DNA of 64,000 bases from Molossus alvarezi (taxonomy: Eukaryota > Chordata > Mammalia > Chiroptera > Molossidae): the NCBI GenBank assembly GCA_037176705.1, contig CM073889.1:101015890-101079889 (forward strand), given 5' to 3'. Positions within the stretch are counted from its first letter, which is position 1; the number at the start of each line of letters is the position of its first letter. Below, piece after piece: positions 23,988 to 34,113 of this stretch. The position numbers were made by a program, and so were the translations under genes. Under the pieces are notes generated by a model. The model was not told the origin of the DNA. It saw only the letters and a list, made by a program, of their open reading frames with translations, and ran no database searches.

Positions 23988-24234
23988 GCCCTGGACAGTT
24001 TGGCTTAGCAGTTAGAGTGTCGGCCTGCAGACCAATGAGTCGTGGGTTCGATTCTGGTCAAGGGCACATACCTCAGTTTCAGTTCATCCCTGATCCTGGT
24101 TGGGTCGTGTGGGAAACAACCAGTCATTGTGTCTCTCTTGCATCAATGTTTCTCTCTCTCTCTCTCTCCCTTCCTCCCACTCTATCTGAAGATAAATAGA
24201 AAAATATCCTCAGATGAGGATTAAAAACAAAGAG
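23988..24234 (+). mobile_element. V1 SINE
   Basis: TSD AGAGTAAAATGACA (23974-23987) and AGAGTAAAATTACA (24235-24248). Confidence 0.92.
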
Positions 24235-24460
24235 AGAGTAAAATTACATTAGAATCTCTTTTAAAATGCAAAACAATTGATTTCTCAGTCTTCTTCCTTT
24301 GTTACCTCCTCTTTCACTCATTCTGTATATAGGGGGAAAACCTGTTGGACAATTTCTACCTCAACGAAAAAGTGGAAATGAAATGGAGAAGAAAAATTAA
24401 TCTAGCAGCAGCAAAAACATTTGCCTCAATTACTAAAGCAACCATTTTTAGAGCATTTAA

Positions 24461-24675
24461 AAAAATTATTTTTTCCTTTTATTGATTTTAGAGAGAGGAA
24501 GTGAGAGGGAGAGAGGGAGAAACATCAATGAGAGAGAACATCGATTGGCTGCCTCCTGCATGCCCCCCACTGGGGATCAGGCCCACAACCTGGGCATGTG
24601 TCCTGACCGGGAATTGAACGGGTGACCTCTTGGTGCATGGGTTGACGCTCAACCACTGACCCACACCAGCCGGAC
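24461..24675 (-). mobile_element. V2 SINE
   Basis: Minus strand; poly-T/A start, GA tract, head TGACCCACACCAGCCGG. AGCATTT occurs on both sides as a short putative TSD. Confidence 0.88.
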
Positions 24676-24798
24676 TACAGCATTTTTAATAGTGGCTAAT
24701 AGTCACTCAGAAAAAAACACACCATTTTATAAATGGTTCACAAACCATTTCTAAGCCAGCTTCTTGCAGAAACATCTACTAGAAGAAAAAGAAGAAAG

Positions 24799-25044
24799 GC
24801 CCTGGCCAGTTTGGCTCAGCGGTTAGAGCGTCCGCCTGCGGTCCGGAGAGACCCGGGTTCGGTTCCCGCTAAGGGCATGTACCTCGGTTGCAGTTTGTCC
24901 CCGGCCCTGGTCGGTCGTGCGGGTGGCAGCCACTCGATGTGTCCCTTTCACATCGATGTTTCCCTCTCTCTCTCTTCCTCTCTCTCCCTCCCACTCTGTC
25001 TGTACAAAAAATGGAAAAATGTCCTCGGGTGAGGATAAAAAAAA
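24799..25044 (+). mobile_element. Young V1 SINE next to exon C
   Basis: A near-consensus copy with TSD AAAAAGAAGAAAG on both sides (24786-24798 and 25045-25057). It ends 97 bases from the DYM exon C donor and is antisense to DYM. Confidence 0.95.
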
Positions 25045-25141
25045 AAAAAGAAGAAAGAAATGCTAAGGCTACAGTGAATCTTGTAGAGGAACATGTCTAT
25101 TCTGTGACTCTGTAACTCTAATCAAAATAATGGGAACTTAC

Positions 25142-25267
25142 CACTTCATGAATGGATCTATTGAAGCCATCATCTTCTGTAAGGATCAACAATATTATAA
25201 GTGCCATATACACGTGGTGTGAATTTCTTTCTTCAACATGATACAGAATCTCGAGAATTGGTAAAAC
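25142..25267 (-). CDS. DYM: DYM coding exon C
   Basis: This 126-base exon (42 codons, phase 0 at both ends) encodes [18 protein letters not shown] through FNRSIHEV, about residues 376-417. The acceptor is ATTCCCTAG then GTTTTACC, and the donor is GAAGTG then GTAAGTTCC. The central run [15 protein letters not shown] is hydrophobic; dymeclin is peripheral but was once predicted to be membrane-spanning because of such helices. A V1 SINE ends about 97 bases beyond the donor (24799-25044), with a purine-rich AAGAAAG stretch next to it, but the splice site is intact. Confidence 0.97.
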
Positions 25268-26851
25268 CTAGGGAATATAAATTTTACTTTACTATTTCTA
25301 TTACTTTATTATAAAATCAATGTCTTAAACATTTACACTTTTATTACATACCCTTTGCTTTAACATAATAGTTACATTTTTCTTTAGAGAAAAAAACACA
25401 CAAACCAGCCTCTAACCAAAAGTACTTTCCATATGTATAGCTAAGACACCAGCAAAGGAAATCACCAGCTTGTGTCATTCTGCTGCCACATAAAGGTTGG
25501 GTTTGCAGAGACCATGTCAGCTCACAGTCAGCACTTGACACTGAATAGAGGCAGGTCTGTCTCCAGCCTAGCAGAAACTTACACACAGTATTCTTAGAAA
25601 CACTGTAATGTGCCAAACATTACCTTCCTAACAGCAAAGACTGTAACATAAAAGAATTGTTAACGACAAAAATCAGATCAACACAGTAAAATTTCTACCC
25701 ATAACATAGTTTTTAATCATAGCTTCAACAAATATTTATTAGAGAAGAAAAGCAAAAGGACAGCTAGAGACATCAGAAAAGATATTATTAAAATAACCTA
25801 TGCAAAAAATTTAAAAACAAAAAAGCAAATTAAATAAAGAAACCCTATCCCACCCTCCCAAGTAAAAACAAAACCTGTAACTTTTCACTAGTGTATATCA
25901 TATACAGACAACTGCTCCCTGCATCTTTTTAAAAAATTGATCTTACAGAGAGGAAGGGAGGGAGAAAGAGAGAGAAACATCAATATGGGAGAGAAACATT
26001 ATTGTTCGGTTGCCTCTCACACGTGCCCCAACTGGGGACTGAACCCACAACCTGGGTATGTGCCCTGACTGGGAATCGAACCTACCACCTTTTGGTGTGC
26101 GGATGACAGTCCAACCCACTGAGCCACACCCACCAGGGCATCCCTGCATCATCTTATATACCAACCTCTTTACCACAGAACTTGCCAGAACAGGTGATGT
26201 CACAGGCGTTCTGCTTATTGCTATTATTTCCCTTAGGAAACATCACGCTTAGAATCGTCTCTGTGCTCATACACACCCATCAGTAAACAGGCTTTCTCAT
26301 TATAAATTTTACCTCACGTAAGTAGTATACTGTTATACCCAATTTTGCTATTTAGGCCAATGTTTTTCACATATAGCTTGTTTGGAGACAGATTCTTCCA
26401 TTATGTTTTTTGTTCTTACTGTCACTTTGACATGGAATATGATCTTCAAATGAATTTTAATATTCCACATTACTATTTTATCTTTAACACTAAAAAAAAG
26501 GGAGGGGGCTACCAAATACCTCGTGAATCCTGCTATCAACCTATAAAAAATGGTGCAGAGGGAACATTCCTTTTGCTGCCAGCAGGGGGTGACTGCTAAA
26601 GACCTAAAAGACAGGGAAACTTGTCATACTGCTATGTTCTCCTGCTCTGTGATGCCATCTCTACATGCTCTGTCTCCTACACTGTAACACCCATACTTTT
26701 GCCTGTGTCTGGTGACATCTCCCCATTGATTTCTCAACCATCAGCTTTGTGGCAACCAAGCAAATATGTACACTTCCCTTCTGGGGAAAAGAAATCATTC
26801 TTCAAAATATTTTAAATACAAAACGCATGACATGTTTCGCATGATACTTAC
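25268..26851 (-). other. DYM: DYM intron B-C, 1.58 kb
   Basis: This GT-AG intron contains one bat SINE (25926-26140). I recognise nothing else in it. Confidence 0.9.
25926..26140 (-). mobile_element. V2-like SINE
   Basis: TSD TCCCTGCATC on both sides (25916-25925 and 26141-26150). It lies in the intron between exons B and C. Confidence 0.92.
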
Positions 26852-27030
26852 AAGATTTTCCATATCTGTGCGAGCCAACATGTATGTTCTAATATTACTA
26901 TTCTGATGGAGCAATGTATACAAGAGGAGAGTTGCTTGATCAGATGTCTGCTGTTCACATAGAGTTGTGTACAAACTGTTAAAATTAATCTGGAAAGCAT
27001 GTGGAATTGATGAGGGGAAAGGACTATTAT
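26852..27030 (-). CDS. DYM: DYM coding exon B
   Basis: This 179-base exon encodes the split Asp, then [16 protein letters not shown] through [10 protein letters not shown], about residues 316-375. The split codon G|AT joins exon A exactly. The acceptor is TGTATTCCAG then ATAATAGTCC, and the donor is AATCTT then GTAAGTATC, which closes the exon in phase 0. The segment is alpha-helical in character and includes the strongly conserved [17 protein letters not shown]. The only difference from human that I notice is at LYTTLCEQ and the Asn in DNSP. There is no sign of decay. Confidence 0.97.
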
Positions 27031-27384
27031 CTGGAATACAGAAAACACAAAAACTTTTAAATAGTACAGTAGTATTTTCTAGACTGTGCCTTTTATAAAT
27101 AATAAAAGCCCATTCATATATACAATTCAATTTCCATTAATTTTGTATAAGTTGCTACATTTCAGATTCAAAATTTCAGTTTACATTTAAATTTTTACTT
27201 TAAAAAAACCTAAACTAACGTAAAACATGGTGACTAGAGTTGATAACACTATTATTGTATAAATGAAATTTGCTAAGAGATTAAAGTGAAATATTCTCAC
27301 CAAAAAAAAAAAAGAAAACACTGAGACAATCTATTTCTCTGTACTATCTAAAGAGCTTTCAAATGATTATGTGGATCATCCCTT

Positions 27385-27540
27385 ATTTAATCTACACACC
27401 CACCATGTTATTACTCTGACCAGTACAAAAGATGAAATAGAGGCTCAGAGAGGTTAAGTAGCTTTTCCAAGATCAACCCTGAGTAAAACACAGATTAATT
27501 AGCCTCTATTGTTTTTACTACATAATACTGCTTCCTTAAC
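27385..27540 (-). mobile_element. MIR relic
   Basis: An antisense MIR: GAGGCTCAGAGAGGTTAAGT at about 27441, ending TACATAATACTGCTTCC. Confidence 0.8.
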
Positions 27541-27559
27541 AATAGCAATAATTCAGGGA

Positions 27560-27745
27560 GTCAGTACTATAATAGATGCTCATTTAATTCTTATAAAGAC
27601 CCTCTTGTAGTAGAGATTGTAATCCCTGCTTCACAAATAAAGAAACTAGTATTTAAAAATTAAAACTGGGATATGAACTCAGGTCAGTCTAACTCTAAAG
27701 CAAATGTTCTGAATCAATGTACCACATAGTATAGAGTATAACCTT
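27560..27745 (-). mobile_element. MIR relic
   Basis: An antisense MIR directly behind the previous one: CCCTGCTTCACAAATAAAGA, then GGGATATGAACTCAGGTCAG, then GTACCACATAGTATAG. Confidence 0.7.
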
Positions 27746-27794
27746 TTGATAAGAGAGTACTGTTTCAAAATAGAACCATCTACCTCATAGTTTG

Positions 27795-27990
27795 GCAAAT
27801 TTCATACCACAGGCATCCCACCACCTGTTTTGGAAATAAAGTTTTATTGGAACCAGCCATGCTCACTCACTCATGTATTACTTATACTTGCTTTGTGCTA
27901 TGATGGCAGAGTTAAAAGGTAGAGAAAGAGACCACATGTCTAACACCAAGCCCCTTTGCAGAAAAAGTTTGCTCATTTCCGTTTTGATTT
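27795..27990 (-). mobile_element. MER3-like hAT relic
   Basis: AAATAAAGTTTTATTGGAAC, then CGTTTACGT-like decay, then GAGACCACATGTCTAACACC, then GCAGAAAAAGTTTGCTC. This is a common small mammalian DNA transposon; the family name is from memory. Confidence 0.65.
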
Positions 27991-28359
27991 TTAGTTCAAT
28001 AAAACTCTAAATAGAATTCGAGTGACAAATTTCAAACAACCAATCATTTAGAGTTTTGTCAGGTTACTTCCTAACCCTAACAGGTAGGGATAGACAGATC
28101 TAAATTAAGCACATGCTGGCCTGGTTATCTCTGAAAGAAACACTAATTTAAATGGATATAAGGAAGCACAGCCCTCATCTAAGATTTGTTTGACTCTTCT
28201 GAGAATATAGACAGGAAAATCTAAGTTATTCTCATCATTAATCAACATGAAAATACACTGGATGGTCATCTCCACAACTCTAAGACAATAAACAATACAG
28301 GGTAAACAATACCCTCTTTCCTCATTAGAAAGAATATCCAAAGAAAAAACACCACAAAC

Positions 28360-28542
28360 CTTGTGTATTCTTAAAGGACATGATGGCCTGTCTGTAGGGG
28401 TTTGGCGCATCTGCAGCATCTGTCAGGTTGGCCAGCACCAGCAGAAGCAGGAGACTCTGGTTGGCCAGGGGGGAAGTAAGTGCTGGAGTGGCGGCTGCTT
28501 TGCTGCCCACACCACCCAGGGTAAAGACAGTCCAGAGGCCAG
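28360..28542 (-). CDS. DYM: DYM coding exon A (first in window)
   Basis: This 183-base exon encodes 60 full codons plus split codons at both ends, starting [16 protein letters not shown] and ending [11 protein letters not shown]. This is the dymeclin segment around residues 256-315. It contains a leucine-rich hydrophobic helix ([15 protein letters not shown]). The acceptor on the minus strand reads TTCTCCAG then CTGGCC, and the donor reads ACACAAG then GTTTGTGG. Both introns are phase 1, so the exon is symmetric: skipping it would keep the frame. Small differences from the human protein as I recall it (for example ATPALTSP against ASPELSSP) are conservative. The donor GTTTGT is weaker than the GTAAGT used by exons B, C and D. 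Confidence 0.97.
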
Positions 28543-28714
28543 CTGGAGAAGAAAACATACAGGTAAGATATACTGACACTAGTAAGAATATATTTCTGTC
28601 CAATAAGCTAAACTTTTTCATATTTAAAAGTTTGAAATAACACTCTCTTTTTTTATTATGAAAGTGAAACAAGCCCATTATTTGAAAATTCTCACATTGC
28701 CCAAGGATATAAAA

Positions 28715-28925
28715 TTTTTTTTCTTTTTATTGATCTTAGAGGGAAAGAAGGGATAGGGAGAGAGAGACAGAAACATTGATGAGAAAGAACACTGACTGGC
28801 CGCCTCCCACATGCCCCCCACTGGGGATCTGGCCCACAACCTGGGCATGTGGCCTGACCGAAAATTGAAACAGCGACCTCTTGGTGCATGGGTCGATGCT
28901 CCACCACTGAGCCACACCAGCCGGG
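28715..28925 (-). mobile_element. V2 SINE
   Basis: TSD CAAGGATATAAAA (28702-28714) and CAAGGATACAAAA (28926-28938). It sits about 170 bases upstream of DYM exon A in the direction of transcription, in sense orientation. Confidence 0.93.
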
Positions 28926-29482
28926 CAAGGATACAAAAAATTTAAAGACTATTATCATTCCCTATTTGCATAACTCCACTGCCACTTCCCATAAATAACT
29001 ACCATGAAGTTTCTAATATATCTCTCCATATTTTTCTTTATATACCCAAACATATTCATATTTATAAGAACAACTTTATACTCATTTATCTGAAAATCTA
29101 AGCAAAATATTAAAATAGCTAGGAAAATACAAAATATCTAAATTGACCAAAAGGACAAAAGCCTGAATTGGCAAATAATCTTAGAAGAGTGAAAAACAGA
29201 ATCAAAGAGCTAACCCTAAAAACAAACCAAGTCCAGCTATTTTTACAAATAAGTCTAAACAACCCTTGCAGTACAGATGCTTCTTATATTATATAAGCAT
29301 TTCCAAAGTAGAGACATAAATTATATCTAGACAACTCATTTGACAAGGCCAGTAAAACCTTGATCCAGAAACTGGATAAAGACTGCAATTAAAACAAAAA
29401 AGAGAAATGAATAGATTTTTAGATAGCCTAAATCAAAAAGAGATGAAATTTTGTAGAAAAAGTCGTTAAAAGAATAAATGCA

Positions 29483-29738
29483 GCCCTGGTCAGTTTGGCT
29501 CAGCAACCAGGTTATAGCACTGACTGATGAATCAGAGTGTCTCGGGTTCGATTCCCTGTCAAGGGCACATATGTGGGTTGCCGATCCTCAGCTCTGGTCG
29601 GGGTTATGCAGGAGGCAACCAATCAGTATGTCTCTCTCACACTGATGTTTCTCTTTCTCTCTCTCCCTCCTTTCCTCCCTTCTACTCTATCTAAAAATCA
29701 ATGGAAAAATATCTTTGGGTGAAGATTAACAAACAAAC
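29483..29738 (+). mobile_element. V1-like SINE inside old L1
   Basis: TSD AAAAGAATAAATGCA (29468-29482 and 29739-29753), perfect. The head carries a small insertion near 29507-29517. Confidence 0.93.
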
Positions 29739-30082
29739 AAAAGAATAAATGCATCATGATCAAGAAAGTTTTGTCTCTGAAATGCAGAAATGGTTCACCA
29801 TTTAAAAAAATCTATAAATGTGTTTCTCTTCATTCAAAAAAGAAGAAGAAAAAAAAATATGGTCATCTCAAGAGATGCCAAATATTTTAAAATTAAACTT
29901 AAAAAGCTATTCTTAATTTAATGAAACAAATTCTTACAAAAGTAGAAAAGGAAAAAAACCTCTTGGTTTCTAAAATCTACCTAATCAGAAATCCACAGTG
30001 GTCAAACATTGGAAGAATTCCCATTAATACCACCAACATCAGCACTGTACTACTGATATTCCAAGAAAAAGATATTAAGAAA

Positions 30083-30101
30083 ACACACACACACACACAC
30101 A
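30083..30101. repeat. (AC)n microsatellite
   Basis: Nine AC units within the old L1. Confidence 0.9.
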
Positions 30102-30169
30102 TATCAAAAAATAGAAAAAGAAAAAAATTTCATTATTTGCAAGCAGTCTATTTGTACACTATCCATGAA

Positions 30170-30720
30170 AGTAGCCACTAGCCACTGTGGGTCATTATGG
30201 GCATTTGAAATGTGGCTATGTAGTTCAAATCACATTGTGTGGTAAGCATAAAATACATACTGAGTCCTAAAGACTTACTACCAGAAAAAGTAAAAATCTG
30301 TCACTAATTTTTTAATATTGATTACACATTGAAATGGTAATATTTTGGGTATACTGTATTAAAGTGCGATGTTAAAGTAAATTTCACCTTTAAAAAATTT
30401 TTTTTTCTTTATTGATTTTAGAGAGAGAGGAAGGGAGGGAAAAAGAGAGAGAATTATTAATGAGAGAGAACACTGGCTGGCCGCCTCCTGCATGCTCCCC
30501 ACTGGAGATTTGGCCCACAACCAGGGCACGTGCCCTGACCAGGGATCGAATTGGCGACCTCTTGGTGCATGGGTCGATGCTCAAGCACTGAGCCACACCA
30601 GCCGGATTCTTTATACTTTTTAAATATGACTTCCAGAAAATTTAGAATTACATGGTTTGCAACTATGGTTCACATTATATTTCTATTGGATAGAGATGTT
30701 CTAGGTTCTAGAACATCAAG
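30170..30720 (+). mobile_element. Old DNA transposon (MER33/MER53-like), split by a SINE
   Basis: AGCCACTAGCCACTGTGGGT, then CATTTGAAATGTGGCTATGT at the 5' side, and TTTCTATTGGATAGAGATGT near 30681 at the 3' side, resemble a small mammalian hAT-type element. It sits inside the old L1 and is itself split by the SINE at 30394-30605. Confidence 0.5.
30394..30605 (-). mobile_element. V2 SINE
   Basis: A minus-strand copy inside the old DNA transposon. Head GAGCCACACCAGCCGG; the TSD is not clear. Confidence 0.88.
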
Positions 30721-31552
30721 AGAATCAACTGACACTATTAGAACTAAATAGATCTTGGTACTGTTCCATGATTTTAAAAAATCAACATGAAAAATTCAAA
30801 AGTCTGCCTCCTATACCTGAGCAATAATTAGCAAGTCCAACCACAACAGCAACAAACCCATGAAATATTCAAGAATAAACATAAAAGAAGTGTGGAAGGC
30901 CTTTAAGCAGACAGCCACAGAACATGACTAAAGGTCACATGAGATCTGAATTAGTATAAAGGTACAACATATTTCTGCACAAAAAAAATAAATACTGTAA
31001 AACTGCCCCTTAAATTAATATAAAATTCAGTATAACCACTATCAAAATCCCAAGAGGAATTTAAGTAATATTTGGTAATACAGTGTAAATAAAATATTGC
31101 TGGATGTGAAAATACGTAAGAAAAAAATTTTTGAGAAGGACTAATTGAGAAGGAATGCTCCTGATCAAATAGCAAAATGTTTATAAAGCCCTAGTCATTT
31201 AAAAGTATGGTGTTAACAGTAGACAAATAATTTAATGGAAATGAGTTCAGCATAGAAGCACATGTGTTTGATAATTAGCTTTATGATACAGGTAGTATTC
31301 AAAATCAGTAAGAAAGAAATTTTGTAACTGTCTTTGGGACAATAGGATTTAATCATCTCCCCAATATTTAACTATAAAAGTATGTGTATAAACCTTGAGT
31401 TGAGAAAGTCTTTTTCTTATACAAGACTCACAATTAAAAAAGATATAAAAATAGTAATTTGACTACTTAAGAGTTAAATACATTGTAATGAATTATATTA
31501 TAAACAAGACAAGAGAAGGAGAAAACATTTTTAACATATAAAACAGAAAAGA

Positions 31553-31790
31553 GCCCTGGCCAGTTTGGCTCAGTGGTTGGACCAAAGGCTGTTGGTTCAA
31601 TTTCTGGTCAAGGGCATGTATCTGGGTTGCAAGGTTTGATCCCCGGCCCTGGTTGGGGTTGTCTGGGAGGCAATCAGTCGATGTCTGTCTGTTTGTCTGC
31701 TTCTCTCTCTCCCTCCCTCTCTTCCACTCTATCTAAAAAAAAAAAAAAAAATCAATGGAAAAGTATTCTCAGGTGAAGATTAACCAAAAA
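31553..31790 (+). mobile_element. V1-like SINE with shortened head
   Basis: A deletion of roughly 20-25 bases removed the part of the tRNA-like head between the A box and the anticodon-like region (around 31580). The rest of the body is present. Confidence 0.85.
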
Positions 31791-32078
31791 AAGAAAGAAA
31801 GAGAAGAATATTTATTTGTTAAAAAGACCTTCTGCAAATCAGTAAGAAAGCTAACAATTCAAAATAAAAATAGGCATTAAAATCCAAAGCAATAAAAAGA
31901 TAAAATTCATTAATTAATATGACAATGAGATCATCCATGAACACACAAATTTTTAAAAGATTTATAACACCCAGTATTGTTAAAGGTACAGAAAACTACC
32001 AATAGTAAGAGATCAAAGTAGTACAGAATTTTTGGAAGATGTCTGGCAGTTGTCATTGAAATTAAAAGTGCACATCCC

Positions 32079-32217
32079 TGATCGTGCGGGTGGCAGCCAC
32101 TCGATGTGTCCCTTCATGTCAATGTTTCTCTCTCTCTCCCTTTCTCTCTCTCCCTCCCATTCTATCTGTACAAAAAATGGAAAAATATCCTCGGGTGAGG
32201 ATAAAAAAAAAAAAAAA
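32079..32217 (+). mobile_element. 5'-truncated V1 SINE
   Basis: It starts in mid-element at TGATCGTGCGGGTGGCAGCC and lacks the tRNA-like head entirely. TSD AAAAGTGCACATCCC is perfect at 32064-32078 and 32218-32232, so the truncation happened at insertion. Confidence 0.93.
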
Positions 32218-32507
32218 AAAAGTGCACATCCCCATCAACCCAGTGATTTTAATTCTTATTCTAGAGAGTATTTGAACAGGTACACAAAGATTCACGTACA
32301 GGAATATTTACTCTAACTTATTTTAAATGGTCAGATAATGAAAACAATGTGGATGTTCACCAAGAGCTATGGCTAATCCATACTATGGAATATAATATAA
32401 AGAGGTATATATCTATGTATTAACAGGGAAATATCACTAAGGTATAACGTTAAGTAAAAAAAGTTGCAGAAAACCTGAGGTTAATAATTTTAAAGTCACT
32501 CACTAAA

Positions 32508-32510
<3 letters not shown>

Positions 32511-32541
<31 letters not shown>
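32511..32541. repeat. (TG)n microsatellite
   Basis: About 15 GT units at the 3' end of the old L1. Confidence 0.95.
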
Positions 32542-32543
<2 letters not shown>

Positions 32544-32797
32544 AAAAACAGGAAGGACCAAGTGTACATCATAGGCGTAAGAGAAATTACCTCTGGCATG
32601 GAATTCAAGGACTTTCACTTTATTTGTATAGTTAAATATTTTACAATAAGAATATATTCATTTCATTTATTTCTTTAAAAATAAATGTAAAATATCAAAA
32701 TCAAAATAATAGAACAGTACACACCCAATCAGTATATAATTATGTAAAATATGGAAAAACCTCATCAGTATATCATTAAGTGAAAAGACAAATCACA

Positions 32798-32830
32798 AGT
32801 GTGTGTGTGTGTGTGTTTTTATATATATAA
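32798..32830. repeat. (TG)n(TA)n microsatellite
   Basis: About nine GT units followed by T5 and (AT)n. Confidence 0.9.
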
Positions 32831-32838
32831 TTTATATG

Positions 32839-33100
32839 CCCTTTTTTTTTTTTTTTTTTTTTATCCTCACCCGAGGACATTTTTCCATTTTTTGTTCAGG
32901 TAGAGTGGGAGGGAGAGAGAGGAACAGAGAGAGAGAGAAACATCGACGTGAAAGGAACACATCGAGTGGCTGCCACCCACACAACCGACCAGGGCCGGGG
33001 ACAAACTGCAACCGTGGTACATGCCCTTAGCAGGAACCGAACCCGGGTCTCTCAGGACCGCAGGCCGACACTCTAACCGCTGAGCCAAACCGGCCAGGGC
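32839..33100 (-). mobile_element. Young V1 SINE
   Basis: A near-consensus minus-strand copy with a T-run of about 22 bases at its end. The TSD is short (TGCCC before the T-run and after 33100). Confidence 0.92.
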
Positions 33101-33132
33101 TGCCCATTTGTTTTTTTAAGAAATTGAAAATA

Positions 33133-33251
33133 GCCCTGGCCGGTTTGGCTCAGGGGTTGGAGTGTCAGCCTGCGAACCAGAGTCCCGGGTTCGGTCCCCA
33201 CTAGGGGCACGTACCAAAAATAAAAAATAAAATAAAGTAAAAGAAAAAAGC
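33133..33251 (+). mobile_element. Head-only SINE insertion (tRNA-like head plus A-rich tail)
   Basis: Only the tRNA-like head of a V1 is present (33133-33213, ending GGGGCACGTACC), followed directly by an A-rich tail. AATTGAAAATA flanks it at 33122-33132 and 33252-33262, so it inserted in this form. Confidence 0.88.
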
Positions 33252-33262
33252 AATTGAAAATA

Positions 33263-33528
33263 GCGCTGGCCAATTTGGCTCAACGGTTAGAGCATCAGCC
33301 CACAGACCAGAGAGTCCCGGGTTCGGTTCCTGCTAAGGGCACATATCTCGGTTGCAGTTTGTCCCCGGCCCTGGTTGGGGTCGTGTGGATGGCAACCACT
33401 CGGTGTGTCTCTCTCACATGGATGTTTCTCTCTCTCTCTCTTCCTCCCTCTCTCCCTCCTGCTCTACCTGAAGATAAATGCAAGAATGTTCTCAGGTGAG
33501 GATTAAAAAATAAAAAAATAATAAAAAA
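33263..33528 (+). mobile_element. V1 SINE at the same target site
   Basis: A full-length V1-like copy that follows the head-only insertion. The same flank AATTGAAAATA precedes it (33252-33262) and follows it (33529-33539). Confidence 0.92.
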
Positions 33529-33857
33529 AATTGAAAATATACCTATCTATGCATGTAAATGCACCTACAGGTGCCTGGCAGGGTGTGATGTTGACAGTGG
33601 TTATCTCTGATCATGGAGAAAAGAGCAGAAGTGAAGGTGGCTTGGAAAAGTCTCATGTTTTTTTCAGTGTTTACTTTGTTCCACCCTTTCACAACATAGA
33701 TATATTCAAGTATAACTTCAGCAATTCAAAAACAATAAGGAAAGAAGTGAGGGAAGCAAGTAAATTCCTAGTCACCAACCCCAGAAAATGTGATGCAACA
33801 CACACTTGAGCTAGAAACACAGCCCTGTGACTTTTATTTTTAAACAGCGCCTCCTGA

Positions 33858-34102
33858 GCCCTGGCCAGTTTGGCTCAGAGATTAGAGTGTAGGCCGGAGG
33901 ACCAAAGAGTCATGTGTTCGATTCTGGTCAAGGGCACATACCTCAGTTGCAATTCGATCCCTGGCCTTGGGGTCATGTGGGAGGCAACCAATTGATGTGT
34001 CTCTCTCACATGGATGTTTCTCTCCGCCCCACCTCCTTCTTTCCCTCCCACTCTATCTGAAAATCAATGGAAAAATATCCTCGGGTAATGATTAAAGAAA
34101 AA
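33858..34102 (+). mobile_element. V1-like SINE
   Basis: TSD GCGCCTCCTGA (33847-33857) and GTGCCTCCTGA (34103-34113). Confidence 0.92.
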
Positions 34103-34113
34103 GTGCCTCCTGA

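Larger units (their letters stand above)
13234..25141 (-). other. DYM: DYM intron C-D, 11.9 kb
   Basis: This GT-AG intron is filled largely by insertions annotated separately: a nested SINE pair, a full-length L1, a SPIN-like hAT, an L1/HAL1-like relic and six further SINEs. 13234-14272 holds nothing I recognise. Confidence 0.9.
27031..28359 (-). other. DYM: DYM intron A-B, 1.33 kb
   Basis: This GT-AG intron holds only old mammal-wide repeats (two MIRs and a MER3-like element) and no bat-specific SINE. Confidence 0.9.
29080..32510 (+). mobile_element. Ancient L1 (ORF2 to 3' end), broken up by later insertions
   Basis: Decayed ORF2 pieces appear in order: the RT region (29755-30170, GAAATGCAGAAATGGTTCAC and later the segment before the FADD box), a middle part (31130-31540 and 31800-32063), then the 3' ORF2 end (32233-32480, TATGGAATATAATATAAAGA). 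It is interrupted by SINEs at 29483, 31553 and 32079 and by a DNA transposon at about 30170-30720. It is antisense to DYM and has no coding capacity. Confidence 0.7.

Noticed and set aside
33122..33539. CRISPR-like repeat-spacer array from the three AATTGAAAATA copies
   Set aside because: The repeats are target-site duplications around SINEs in a mammalian genome.
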